A stretch of DNA of 64,000 nt, taken from Paracrocinitomix mangrovi. GTDB taxonomy: Bacteria; Bacteroidota; Bacteroidia; Flavobacteriales_D; Crocinitomicaceae. Shown piece after piece: positions 36,687 to 46,090 of this stretch. The stretch is taken from contig NZ_CP091819.1 of NCBI RefSeq assembly GCF_019740355.2, positions 2,170,001-2,234,000 on the forward strand, written 5' to 3'. The translations under genes and the position numbers were made by a program. Under the pieces are notes generated by a model. That model ran no database searches. It was not told the DNA's origin and saw only the letters and a list, made by a program, of their open reading frames with translations. Numbering within the stretch: the first letter of the stretch is position 1; each line of letters starts with the position of its first letter.

Positions 36687-37919
36687 ATGACTGCTGGACA
36701 GGCGTCTGGTACTTTATTCCCTATTGGTACTACTACTGTTACTTATCAGGTTACGGATGCTTCGGGTAACACTGCTTCTTGTTCGTTCAATGTTACTGTT
36801 ACTGACAATGAAGCACCAACTATTGCATGTCCTGCAAATATTACTGTTAATACTGATCCGGGATTATGTGGTGCTACTGTTACTTACACTACTCCGGTTG
36901 GGGCTGATAACTGTCCGGGGGCTATTACTTCTATGACGGCTGGTCAGGCTTCGGGTACTGTTTTCCCTGTGGGTATATTACTGTTACTTATCAAGTTTGT
37001 AGATGCTTCGGGTAATACTATTCTTGCTTTTGATGTTACTGTTAATGATAATGAACTACCGGTTATTTCTTGTCCACCTAACATTACTCAAAATAATGAT
37101 CCTGGAGTGTGTGGTAGAACTATTTCTTATGCTGTTCCGGTTGGAACTGACAACTGTCCTTCTCCGATTACTACTTTAATTGCTGGTCAGGCTTCTGGTA
37201 CTTTATTCCCTATTGGTACTACTACTGTTACTTATGAAGTTGTAGATGCTTCCGGGAACACTGCTCAATGCTCATTTGATGTTACTATTAATGACAATGA
37301 GAACCCTACGATCTCTTGTCCTGCTAATATTACTGTAAACTCTGATCCTGGAGTTTGTGGTGCTACTGTTACTTATACTGCTCCGGTTGGAGCCGATAAC
37401 TGTCCTGGCTCTGTTACGGCTATGACTGCTGGTCAGGCTTCGGGTACTATTTTCCCTATCGGTACTACTACTGTTACTTATCAGGTTACTGATGCTTCTG
37501 GGAACACGGCTCAATGCTCATTTGATGTTACTGTTAATGATAATGAAGCTCCTACTATTTCTTGTCCAGCGGATATTAACGTTAACAATGATCTTGGTTC
37601 TTGTGGGGCTATTGTTACTTACACTATTCCGGTTGGGGCTGATAACTGTCCGGGTTCTGTCACGGCTATGACTGCTGGACAGCGTCTTGGTACTTTATTT
37701 CCCTATTTGGTACTACTACTGTTACTTATCAGGTTACGGATGCTTCGGGTAACACTGCTTCTTGTTCGTTCAATGTTACTGTTACTGACAATGAAGCACC
37801 AACTATTGCATGTCCTGCAAATATTACTGTTAATACTGATCCGGGATTATGTGGTGCTACTGTTACTTACACTACTCCGGTTGGGGCTGATAACTGTCCG
37901 GGGGCTATTACTTCTATGA
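36687..37919 (+). CDS. adhesin segment 3: HYR domains of the 984-bp array
   Basis: This 410-codon open segment encodes about four HYR domains in frame. Small compensating changes near 36975-37030 alter GTTTVTYQVVDASGNTTSCS to a divergent string (VGILLLLIKFVDASGNTIL) but restore the frame. At about 37684-37710 (GACAGCGTCTTGG for GACAGGCGTCTGG, TTATTTCCCTATTTGG for TTATTCCCTATTGG) the frame is lost, and the last 70 codons are an out-of-frame leucine-rich translation. It starts inside a domain (MTAGQASG), so it is a fragment of the larger gene and not a gene of its own. Confidence 0.5.
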   Translation: MTAGQASGTLFPIGTTTVTYQVTDASGNTASCSFNVTVTDNEAPTIACPANITVNTDPGLCGATVTYTTPVGADNCPGAITSMTAGQASGTVFPVGILLLLIKFVDASGNTILAFDVTVNDNELPVISCPPNITQNNDPGVCGRTISYAVPVGTDNCPSPITTLIAGQASGTLFPIGTTTVTYEVVDASGNTAQCSFDVTINDNENPTISCPANITVNSDPGVCGATVTYTAPVGADNCPGSVTAMTAGQASGTIFPIGTTTVTYQVTDASGNTAQCSFDVTVNDNEAPTISCPADINVNNDLGSCGAIVTYTIPVGADNCPGSVTAMTAGQRLGTLFPYLVLLLLLIRLRMLRVTLLLVRSMLLLLTMKHQLLHVLQILLLILIRDYVVLLLLTLLRLGLITVRGLLLL

Positions 37920-40276
37920 CGGCTGGTCAGGCTTCGGGTACTGTTTTCCCTGTGGGTACTACTACTGTTACTTATCAAGTTGTAGATGCTTCGGGTAATA
38001 CTACTTCTTGCTCTTTTGATGTTACTGTTAATGATAATGAACTACCGGTTATTTCTTGTCCACCTAACATTACTCAAAATAATGATCCTGGAGTGTGTGG
38101 TAGAACTATTTCTTATGCTGTTCCGGTTGGAACTGACAACTGTCCTTCTCCGATTACTACTTTAATTGCTGGTCAGGCTTCTGGTACTTTATTCCCTATT
38201 GGTACTACTACTGTTACTTATGAAGTTGTAGATGCTTCCGGGAACACTGCTCAATGCTCATTTGATGTTACTATTAATGACAATGAAAACCCTACGATCT
38301 CTTGTCCGGCTAATATTACTGTAAACTCTGATCCTGGAGTTTGTGGTGCCACTGTTACTTATACTGCTCCGGTTGGAGCCGATAACTGTCCTGGCTCTGT
38401 TACGGCTATGACTGCTGGTCAGGCTTCGGGTACTATTTTCCCTATCGGTACTACTACTGTTACTTATCAGGTTACTGATGCTTCTGGGAACACGGCTCAA
38501 TGCTCATTTGATGTTACTGTTAATGATAATGAAGCTCCTACTATTTCTTGTCCAGCGGATATCAACGTTAACAATGATCTTGGTTCTTGTGGGGCTATTG
38601 TTTTTACTATTCCGGTTGGAGCGGATAACTGTCCTGGCTCTGCTACAGCTATGACTGCTGGACAGGCGTCTGGTACTTTATTCCCTATTGGAACTACTAC
38701 TGTTACTTATCAGGTTACGGATGCTTCGGGTAACACTGCTTCTTGTTCGTTCAATGTTACTGTTACTGACAATGAAGCACCAACTATTGCATGTCCTGCA
38801 AATATTACTGTTAATACTGATCCGGGATTATGTGGTGCTACTGTTACTTACACTACTCCGGTTGGGGCTGATAACTGTCCGGGGGCTATTACTTCTATGA
38901 CGGCTGGTCAGGCTTCGGGTACTGTTTTCCCTGTGGGTACTACTACTGTTACTTATCAAGTTGTAGATGCTTCGGGTAATACTACTTCTTGCTCTTTTGA
39001 TGTTACTGTTAATGATAATGAACTACCGGTTATTTCTTGTCCACCTAACATTACTCAAAATAATGATCCTGGAGTGTGTGGTAGAACTATTTCTTATGCT
39101 GTTCCGGTTGGAACTGACAACTGTCCTTCTCCGATTACTACTTTAATTGCTGGTCAGGCTTCTGGTACTTTATTCCCTATTGGTACTACTACTGTTACTT
39201 ATGAAGTTGTAGATGCTTCCGGGAACACTGCTCAATGCTCATTTGATGTTACTATTAATGACAATGAAAACCCTACGATCTCTTGTCCGGCTAATATTAC
39301 TGTAAACTCTGATCCTGGAGTTTGTGGTGCCACTGTTACTTATACTGCTCCGGTTGGAGCCGATAACTGTCCTGGCTCTGTTACGGCTATGACTGCTGGT
39401 CAGGCTTCGGGTACTATTTTCCCTATCGGTACTACTACTGTTACTTATCAGGTTACTGATGCTTCTGGGAACACGGCTCAATGCTCATTTGATGTTACTG
39501 TTAATGATAATGAAGCTCCTACTATTTCTTGTCCAGCGGATATCAACGTTAACAATGATCTTGGTTCTTGTGGGGCTATTGTTACTTATACTATTCCGGT
39601 TGGAGCGGATAACTGTCCTGGCTCTGCTACAGCTATGACTGCTGGACAGGCGTCTGGTACTTTATTCCCTATTGGAACTACTACTGTTACTTATCAGGTT
39701 ACGGATGCTTCGGGTAACACTGCTTCTTGTTCGTTCAATGTTACTGTTACTGACAATGAAGCACCAACTATTGCATGTCCTGCAAATATTACTGTTAATA
39801 CTGATCCGGGATTATGTGGTGCTACTGTTACTTACACTACTCCGGTTGGGGCTGATAACTGTCCGGGGGCTATTACTTCTATGACGGCTGGTCAGGCTTC
39901 GGGTACTGTTTTCCCTGTGGGTACTACTACTGTTACTTATCAAGTTGTAGATGCTTCGGGTAATACTACTTCTTGCTCTTTTGATGTTACTGTTAATGAT
40001 AATGAACTACCGGTTATTTCTTGTCCACCTAACATTACTCAAAATAATGATCCTGGAGTGTGTGGTAGAACTATTTCTTATGCTGTTCCGGTTGGAACTG
40101 ACAACTGTCCTTCTCCGATTACTACTTTAATTGCTGGTCAGGCTTCTGGTACTTTATTCCCTATTGGTACTACTACTGTTACTTATGAAGTTGTAGATGC
40201 TTCCGGGAACACTGCTCAATGCTCATTTGATGTTACTATTAATGACAATGAAAACCCTACGATCTTGTCCGGCTAA
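37916..40276 (+). CDS. adhesin segment 4: clean HYR domains of the 984-bp array
   Basis: This 786-codon open segment has about nine and a half HYR domains, covering two full 984-bp higher-order units and part of a third. It is the best available consensus for the array. One domain has GAIVFTIPVG where its siblings read GAIVTYTIPVG, the product of a net three-base loss near 38605. The start is again an internal methionine (MTAGQASG) of a HYR domain. The frame ends at about 40264 where CTCTTGTCC is reduced to CTTGTCC. Confidence 0.55.
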   Translation: MTAGQASGTVFPVGTTTVTYQVVDASGNTTSCSFDVTVNDNELPVISCPPNITQNNDPGVCGRTISYAVPVGTDNCPSPITTLIAGQASGTLFPIGTTTVTYEVVDASGNTAQCSFDVTINDNENPTISCPANITVNSDPGVCGATVTYTAPVGADNCPGSVTAMTAGQASGTIFPIGTTTVTYQVTDASGNTAQCSFDVTVNDNEAPTISCPADINVNNDLGSCGAIVFTIPVGADNCPGSATAMTAGQASGTLFPIGTTTVTYQVTDASGNTASCSFNVTVTDNEAPTIACPANITVNTDPGLCGATVTYTTPVGADNCPGAITSMTAGQASGTVFPVGTTTVTYQVVDASGNTTSCSFDVTVNDNELPVISCPPNITQNNDPGVCGRTISYAVPVGTDNCPSPITTLIAGQASGTLFPIGTTTVTYEVVDASGNTAQCSFDVTINDNENPTISCPANITVNSDPGVCGATVTYTAPVGADNCPGSVTAMTAGQASGTIFPIGTTTVTYQVTDASGNTAQCSFDVTVNDNEAPTISCPADINVNNDLGSCGAIVTYTIPVGADNCPGSATAMTAGQASGTLFPIGTTTVTYQVTDASGNTASCSFNVTVTDNEAPTIACPANITVNTDPGLCGATVTYTTPVGADNCPGAITSMTAGQASGTVFPVGTTTVTYQVVDASGNTTSCSFDVTVNDNELPVISCPPNITQNNDPGVCGRTISYAVPVGTDNCPSPITTLIAGQASGTLFPIGTTTVTYEVVDASGNTAQCSFDVTINDNENPTILSG

Positions 40277-40316
40277 TATTACTGTAATACTCTGATCCTG
40301 GAGTTGAGTTTAGTGT

Positions 40317-43300
40317 TTGTGCACTTATACTGCTCCGGTTGGAGCCGATAACTGTCCTGGCTCTGTTACGGCTATGACTGCTGGTCAGGCTTCGGGTACT
40401 ATTTTCCCTATCGGTACTACTACTGTTACTTATCAGGTTACTGATGCTTCTGGGAACACGGCTCAATGCTCATTTGATGTTACTGTTAATGATAATGAAG
40501 CTCCTACTATTTCTTGTCCAGCGGATATTACTTTAAGTAATGACGGTGGTGCTTGTGGAGCGATTGTATTTTATTCGCAACCTACATTTAATGATAACTG
40601 TCCAGGTTCTACTCTGACTTTAACAGCTGGACAGGCATCTGGTACTTTATTCCCTATTGGTACTACTACCGTTACTTATCAGGTTACAGATGCTTCTGGG
40701 AACACAGCTTCTTGTTCGTTTAATGTCACAATTAATGACGTAGAAAATCCATCAATTACCTGTCCAACAAATATCACCGTAAATAATGATCCGGGATTAT
40801 GCGGAGCTGTTGTTTCATATACAACACCTGTAGGTACGGATAACTGCCCAGGAGTAGTAACTAGCATGATTGCTGGTCAACCAACCGGAACTGTGTTCCC
40901 TATTGGAACTACAACCGTTACATATCAAGCCGTTGATGCATCTGGAAATACTTCTCAATGTTCATTTAATGTGACCGTAATAGATAATGAAAATCCAACA
41001 ATTACTTGTCCTGCAGATATAACTGTTAACAACGATCCTGGAATTTGTGGAGCAACAGTTACCTATACAGCACCTGTTGGTTTAGATAATTGCCCTGGAT
41101 CTACAACAACTATGATCGCAGGTCTTGCATCTGGTTCATTATTCCCAATTGGTACTACAATTGTTACTTATCAAGTTACAGACGCTTCAGGAAACACAAG
41201 TCAATGCTCATTTAATATTGCAGTATTGGATAGTGAGAATCCAACAATTACCTGTCCTGCAGATATAACAGTAAATAATATTACTAATGTTTGTGGTGCT
41301 ACTGTAACTTATACTTCTCCTGTTGGTATCGATAATTGTCCAGGAGCGACAACTGTAATGACTACTGGTTCTATTAGCGGTGCACTATTCCCTGTTGGAG
41401 TTACAACTCAGACATTTGTAGTAACAGATGCTTCTGGAAATACTGCTCAATGTACTTTTGATGTAACTGTTCTTGATGTTCAAAATCCGGTTATTAATTG
41501 TCCAGCTGATATAATTGTAAACAATGACCCTGGTTCTTGTGGAGCCATTGTCACCTATACAATTCCTAATGGAACTGACAATTGCCCTGGAGCAACTACT
41601 ATTATAACTGCAGGACAGGCTTCTGGAACTTTGTTCCCTATTGGTACTACTACTGTTACTTATCAGGTTACTGATGCTTCCGGAAATAGTACAACTTGTT
41701 CATTTGATGTAACCGTTAATGACAACGAAAATCCAGCCATTACATGCCCTGCTAACATTACCGTTAACAATGATCCAGGGGTTTGCGGTGCGTTAGTAAC
41801 ATATACTACACCAACAGGTACAGACAATTGTCCAGGTTCTACAACTACAATGATTGCAGGACAGGCTTCTGGAACTGTTTTCCCAATTGGAACTACAACG
41901 GTTACTTATGAAGTTGTAGATGCCACAGGAAACAGCACAACTTGTTCGTTTGATGTAACAGTAATTGATAGTGAATTTCCAACAGTTTCATGTCCGGCAA
42001 ACATCACTGTAAATAATGACCTAGGAGTTTGTGGTGCTGTAGTAACTTACATAGCTCCAGTTGGTGCTGATAATTGTCCTGGCTCAACTACAACTATGAT
42101 TGCAGGTCAAGGATCAGGAAGTGTATTTCCAATTGGCACAACTACTGTAACTTTCGAGGTGATTGATGCATCTGGAAATACTACCACTTGTTCATTTGAT
42201 GTAATAGTAATTGATAATGAAAACCCAACAATTTCATGTCCAGCAGACATTATAGTTAACAATGACCCAGGAGTTTGTGGTGCTATTGTAAATTATACTA
42301 CTCCAATTGGTTCTGATAATTGCCCGGCATCAGTAACAATAATGACTACAGGTTTAGCATCAGGTTCTGTATTTCCAATTGGAACAACAACTGTAACTTA
42401 TGAAGTAACTGATGCTTCTGGAAACATAGCCTCATGTTCTTTTGATGTTACTGTTAACGACAATGAAGCGCCAACAATTACTTGTCCAGCTGACATTACA
42501 GTAAACAATGACCCTGGTGTTTGTGGTGCTATTGTAACATATACTTTACCAAATGGATTAGATAACTGCCCTGGGGCCACCACTATTTTAACTGCCGGAC
42601 AAGCTTCAGGAACATTATTCCCAGTGGGAACAACTACAGTTTCTTATCAAGTAACTGATGCCTCAGGAAACACAGCATCTTGTTCATTTGATATTATTGT
42701 AATTGACAATGAAGTACCTACTATTACTTGTCCACCGGATCAAAATGATTTTTATGACGCAAACTGTGAGCATACATTATTAGATTATACATCATTGGTT
42801 AGTTCTTCAGATAATTGTGGTGTAGCTTCGGTTGTACAGTCACCTGCACCTGGAACAATTTTAACAGCTGATCAATTAATCACAATGACAGCAACAGATG
42901 TAAACGGAAATACGTTTGATTGTACTTTTAATTTATTCCTAGCAGACAGTACTAGTCCTTCAATAATTTGTCCTCCTGATCAAAATGATTTCTTTGATGC
43001 TAGTTGTCAATTCACTGTACCTGACTACACTCCATTAGTGGTAACAGCTGATAACTGTGGTATAGTAACAGTAACTCAAAACCCGGTTCCAGGATCAACA
43101 ATATCTGGGGCAACTAATACTATTACATTTACTGCAGATGATGGTAATGGAAATACATCTGTTTGTTCAATCAATCTATTCTTAGCAGATAGCACAAGTC
43201 CTACAATTACATGTCCTGCAGATCAAAATGTAGCATTTGATGCAAACTGTCAATACACATTACTAAATTATACTGGAATGGGATCAAATGGCGACAATTG

Positions 43301-46085
43301 TGGTCCAATAACAATCACTCAAAGTCCTATAGCAGGAACTGTCATTACTGATACAACTACCATTACATTAACTGCAACAGATGCAGCTGGAAACTCTTCT
43401 AGTTGTACGTTTAACGTTAATCCATCTGACCAAACTATACCTACAATTGCGTGTCCTCCGAATCAAAATGTTTATTTAGATAACAACTGTCAATTCACTC
43501 TTCCAGATTACACCGGATTAGCAGTGGCAGCAGATAATTGCGGACCAATAAGTGTTTCTCAAAACCCTCCGGCTGGTACTGTAATAGTAGTTAATACTAC
43601 AGTGACGTTCTCAGTAGTGGACGGAGCTGGAAACATAAACAATTGTTCATTTACTGTAATTCCAATTGATACAATTGCGCCAACTATTACTTGTCCTGTT
43701 GATCAAGTTGTTTCATTGAGTCCAACATGTGATTATACTATGACAGATTTTACAGGACTTGCAGTAACAGATGACAACTGTGCAGTTGCAAATACCATTC
43801 AGTCTGTAACTGTAGGTACAATAATCACTACAACTACTGCTCAAACGTTCACAGTTTCTGATAATTCTGGAAACACTGCGAGTTGTACGTTCAACATTAT
43901 TCCTGTTGATGACACACCACCATCATTGACATGTCCATCTAACCAAAATGTTAACTTCAATAATAGCTGTCAACATTTTATGTTAGACTATACTTTTATG
44001 GTAGCTAATGCGGATAATTGTGGTCCAATTACATTATTACAATCACCATTACCTTCAACGGTTATTTCGGATACAGTTACTGTTTATATGACTGCTATTG
44101 ATGGAGCCGGAAATGTTGCTACTTGTAACTTCCAGGTGAATCCTTCAGATAATACACCTCCGGCAATTGTATCATGTTTAAGTGATCAAAATGAATATGT
44201 AGGATTGAGTTGTAAATACACAATCCCAGATTACACCGGAATGATTACAGCGATAGACAATTGTGGATCATACACTGTCTCTCAATCTCCAATACCTGGA
44301 ACAGATGTAAGTACAAATACTACAATAACAATGACTGTAACTGACGGAAACGGAAATAGTAGCACTTGTAATTTTGATGTATTGTTAACTGACACTATTT
44401 CTCCTACCATAGCTTGTCCTCCTACTTCAATAGATGTTTATTTTGATGTGAATTGCCAATATCAAATCGTTCCTTTTGATTCATTAGTGACTCCATTTGA
44501 CAATTGCGGTACTACCTTTATATCACAACTTCCTGCTGTAGGAACTATTATAGACACCAATCAGACAATGACAATGATAGTTACAGATGCAACTGGAAAT
44601 ACAGGTCAGTGTCAATTTAATTTGATTCCTCAAGATACAATTGCTCCGGTTATAGGATGTCCAGGAACACAAATCGCATATCTGGATACCAACTGTGAAG
44701 CATTCTTAGGAGACTACACAGGTTTAGCGAATACAACTGCGAACTGTGAGGCTGTTTTAGTGACTCAGGACCCTCCTCCGGGAACTCAAATCAATGGAAC
44801 AACTACGGTGCTTTTATATGGTGCAGATGCAAGTGGTAACATCTCTTTCTGCTCGTTTAATGTTGTTTTAGATGATACAATTCCTCCAACAGTGACTTGT
44901 CCGGCAGACATTTATACATGTTTCAACTTAGTAACTTTTACACCTCCTCCTGGAAATGATAATTGCGGACCAGTAACTGTTACAAGAATTACCGGTTTAC
45001 CTACTGGAAGTACTTTCCCTGATGGAAACACAGTGATGACTTATGTAGCGGAAGATGCATATGGAAATACGGACACCTGTTCATTTAATATATTCGTATT
45101 TACTACACCAGTTGGAAGTCCGGCTGTTACTCAAATTAGCTGTTACGGAGAAACAGATGGATCAGTTGATTTAACAGTGAATTTAGGTAATCCTCCTTTT
45201 ACTTATGAATGGTCAAACTCTGCAACTTCTGAAGATATCTTTGGATTATCTGAGGGAACTTATTCATGCATAATCACAGATGTTGAAGGATGTAAGGATA
45301 CTGTTGAGATTGATATTATTGAACCTGATTCCTTGTATGTTGATGAAACCGTGACCCCAATAAGTTGTTATGGAGAAATTGATGGAAAAGTCTTTGTTGT
45401 CGTTAATGGTGGTACCTTCCCATACTCTTATAACTGGTTAACATCAGGTGCAGGTAACAGTGCAAACGGACTAGGTGCCGGCGATTATACTTTAATTGTT
45501 ACAGACTCCAGAGGTTGTCAGGTAACAGAAACATATACCATTACAGAACCAGACTCAATTTCTATCGATTCAGAAGTTTCCTTCTATCCTGAAAGTGGAT
45601 ATCAAATTTCAGTTGAAAATGGATCTGATGGCTGGATAGACATTACTCCTAGCGGTGGTAATCCACCTTACTTGTACAACTGGGATAATGGAGGTATAAC
45701 AGAAGACTTGGAAAACCTAATTGCCGGGACTTATACAGTAATAGTTACGGACACTAATGGTTGTGAACAAACGGCAACATTTGTACTAGATCAACCACTT
45801 GCACCGGTATTCTTTACAGGACTTACACCGAATGGGGATGGTTATAACGACTTATTCATCATAGAAAATTTATTCAGATATCCAGATAATACTTTAACTA
45901 TTATGAATCGTTGGGGAGATGTAGTTTACCAGGCTGCACCATATAACAATGATTGGGATGGAACACCAAACAGAGGAATAGTTATTTACGGAGATAAAGT
46001 GCCAGAAGGATCATATTATTATGTTTTTGAACCTGTAGCAGGCTCAAAAACCAAAATGACTGGTTACATAGTAATTAAAAGATAG
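40317..46085 (+). CDS. adhesin segment 5: divergent HYR domains, SprB repeats, type B T9SS C-terminal domain
   Basis: This 1,922-codon open segment is intact from the end of the array to the C-terminus. About ten HYR domains of the 246-bp class diverge progressively (to about 42715). About ten longer-diverged HYR domains follow, with CPPDQNDFYDANCEHTLLDY-like openings (to about 45100). Then come three SprB-type units (ISCYGETDG...EPDSL; ISCYGEIDG...EPDSI; one degenerate) and a type B (CHU_C, gliding-motility-associated) T9SS sorting domain with GLTPNGDGYNDLF, WGDVVYQ, NNDWDG and GYIVIKR. The sorting domain means export by T9SS, usually with a PorP/SprF partner, which is the next gene. The TTG at 40317 is an artefactual start after a scrambled stretch. 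Confidence 0.75.
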   Translation: MCTYTAPVGADNCPGSVTAMTAGQASGTIFPIGTTTVTYQVTDASGNTAQCSFDVTVNDNEAPTISCPADITLSNDGGACGAIVFYSQPTFNDNCPGSTLTLTAGQASGTLFPIGTTTVTYQVTDASGNTASCSFNVTINDVENPSITCPTNITVNNDPGLCGAVVSYTTPVGTDNCPGVVTSMIAGQPTGTVFPIGTTTVTYQAVDASGNTSQCSFNVTVIDNENPTITCPADITVNNDPGICGATVTYTAPVGLDNCPGSTTTMIAGLASGSLFPIGTTIVTYQVTDASGNTSQCSFNIAVLDSENPTITCPADITVNNITNVCGATVTYTSPVGIDNCPGATTVMTTGSISGALFPVGVTTQTFVVTDASGNTAQCTFDVTVLDVQNPVINCPADIIVNNDPGSCGAIVTYTIPNGTDNCPGATTIITAGQASGTLFPIGTTTVTYQVTDASGNSTTCSFDVTVNDNENPAITCPANITVNNDPGVCGALVTYTTPTGTDNCPGSTTTMIAGQASGTVFPIGTTTVTYEVVDATGNSTTCSFDVTVIDSEFPTVSCPANITVNNDLGVCGAVVTYIAPVGADNCPGSTTTMIAGQGSGSVFPIGTTTVTFEVIDASGNTTTCSFDVIVIDNENPTISCPADIIVNNDPGVCGAIVNYTTPIGSDNCPASVTIMTTGLASGSVFPIGTTTVTYEVTDASGNIASCSFDVTVNDNEAPTITCPADITVNNDPGVCGAIVTYTLPNGLDNCPGATTILTAGQASGTLFPVGTTTVSYQVTDASGNTASCSFDIIVIDNEVPTITCPPDQNDFYDANCEHTLLDYTSLVSSSDNCGVASVVQSPAPGTILTADQLITMTATDVNGNTFDCTFNLFLADSTSPSIICPPDQNDFFDASCQFTVPDYTPLVVTADNCGIVTVTQNPVPGSTISGATNTITFTADDGNGNTSVCSINLFLADSTSPTITCPADQNVAFDANCQYTLLNYTGMGSNGDNCGPITITQSPIAGTVITDTTTITLTATDAAGNSSSCTFNVNPSDQTIPTIACPPNQNVYLDNNCQFTLPDYTGLAVAADNCGPISVSQNPPAGTVIVVNTTVTFSVVDGAGNINNCSFTVIPIDTIAPTITCPVDQVVSLSPTCDYTMTDFTGLAVTDDNCAVANTIQSVTVGTIITTTTAQTFTVSDNSGNTASCTFNIIPVDDTPPSLTCPSNQNVNFNNSCQHFMLDYTFMVANADNCGPITLLQSPLPSTVISDTVTVYMTAIDGAGNVATCNFQVNPSDNTPPAIVSCLSDQNEYVGLSCKYTIPDYTGMITAIDNCGSYTVSQSPIPGTDVSTNTTITMTVTDGNGNSSTCNFDVLLTDTISPTIACPPTSIDVYFDVNCQYQIVPFDSLVTPFDNCGTTFISQLPAVGTIIDTNQTMTMIVTDATGNTGQCQFNLIPQDTIAPVIGCPGTQIAYLDTNCEAFLGDYTGLANTTANCEAVLVTQDPPPGTQINGTTTVLLYGADASGNISFCSFNVVLDDTIPPTVTCPADIYTCFNLVTFTPPPGNDNCGPVTVTRITGLPTGSTFPDGNTVMTYVAEDAYGNTDTCSFNIFVFTTPVGSPAVTQISCYGETDGSVDLTVNLGNPPFTYEWSNSATSEDIFGLSEGTYSCIITDVEGCKDTVEIDIIEPDSLYVDETVTPISCYGEIDGKVFVVVNGGTFPYSYNWLTSGAGNSANGLGAGDYTLIVTDSRGCQVTETYTITEPDSISIDSEVSFYPESGYQISVENGSDGWIDITPSGGNPPYLYNWDNGGITEDLENLIAGTYTVIVTDTNGCEQTATFVLDQPLAPVFFTGLTPNGDGYNDLFIIENLFRYPDNTLTIMNRWGDVVYQAAPYNNDWDGTPNRGIVIYGDKVPEGSYYYVFEPVAGSKTKMTGYIVIKR
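45105..45800 (+). repeat. SprB-type repeats in the adhesin C-terminal region
   Basis: Three successive units of about 75-80 codons share the pattern ISCYGExDGxhxhxVxxGxxPFxYxW, an L-x-AGxYxhxVTDxxGC core and an EPDS linker. The third has lost the CYGE opening. Similar repeats occur in the gliding adhesin SprB. Confidence 0.8.
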
Positions 46086-46090
46086 TGCGT

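Larger units (their letters stand above)
34350..40530 (+). repeat. 246-bp HYR repeat array with 984-bp (four-unit) higher-order structure
   Basis: Four HYR types recur in fixed order: ENPTISCPANITVNSDPGVCG, EAPTISCPADINVNNDLGSCG, EAPTIACPANITVNTDPGLCG and ELPVISCPPNITQNNDPGVCG. The EAPTIACPAN unit recurs at 34855, 35838, 36822, 37805, 38786 and 39770, giving spacings of 983, 984, 983, 981 and 984. The true period is thus 984 bp (4 x 82 residues); deviations mark indels. Copies are nearly identical except for scattered one-base indels, densest at 34.7-36.5 kb. The one 3-bp loss, near 38605, keeps the frame. Confidence 0.95.
26398..46085 (+). pseudogene. giant HYR-repeat surface adhesin (one locus, frame interrupted in repeats)
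   Basis: Read as one gene, this is about 19.7 kb (about 6,560 codons). Order: signal peptide (ends near VTAQ), a unique region of about 160 residues, about 70 HYR domains of 80-85 residues each with a cysteine pair (TCxAN...SCD/VCG...DNC...CxxDV), three SprB-type repeats with ISCYGE(T/I)DG, and a type B T9SS domain (GLTPNGDGYNDLFII, NRWGDVVYQ, GSYYYVFE). It should be a secreted, surface-anchored, filamentous adhesin, perhaps used in gliding or attachment. The frame is broken near 28130, at many points in 34749-36550, near 36975-37030, at 37684-37710 and at 40264-40320, always in near-identical copies; unique flanks are intact. I label it interrupted, but assembly or consensus error is the more likely cause. 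A PorP/SprF gene follows at once. Confidence 0.8.

Noticed and set aside
36724-39884. Leucine-rich 70-codon plus-strand frames (MELLLLLIRLRML type)
   Set aside because: They are the alternate reading frame of the HYR repeats, exposed by low-complexity ACT/GTT codon runs.
34314-40466. Serine/arginine-rich minus-strand frames of about 80 codons
   Set aside because: They repeat at the 984-bp period and are antisense shadows of the HYR array.
26398-46085. Several independent HYR-repeat genes
   Set aside because: Internal segments start in the middle of HYR domains, lack signal peptides and, except the last, lack sorting domains. A single interrupted gene explains them better.
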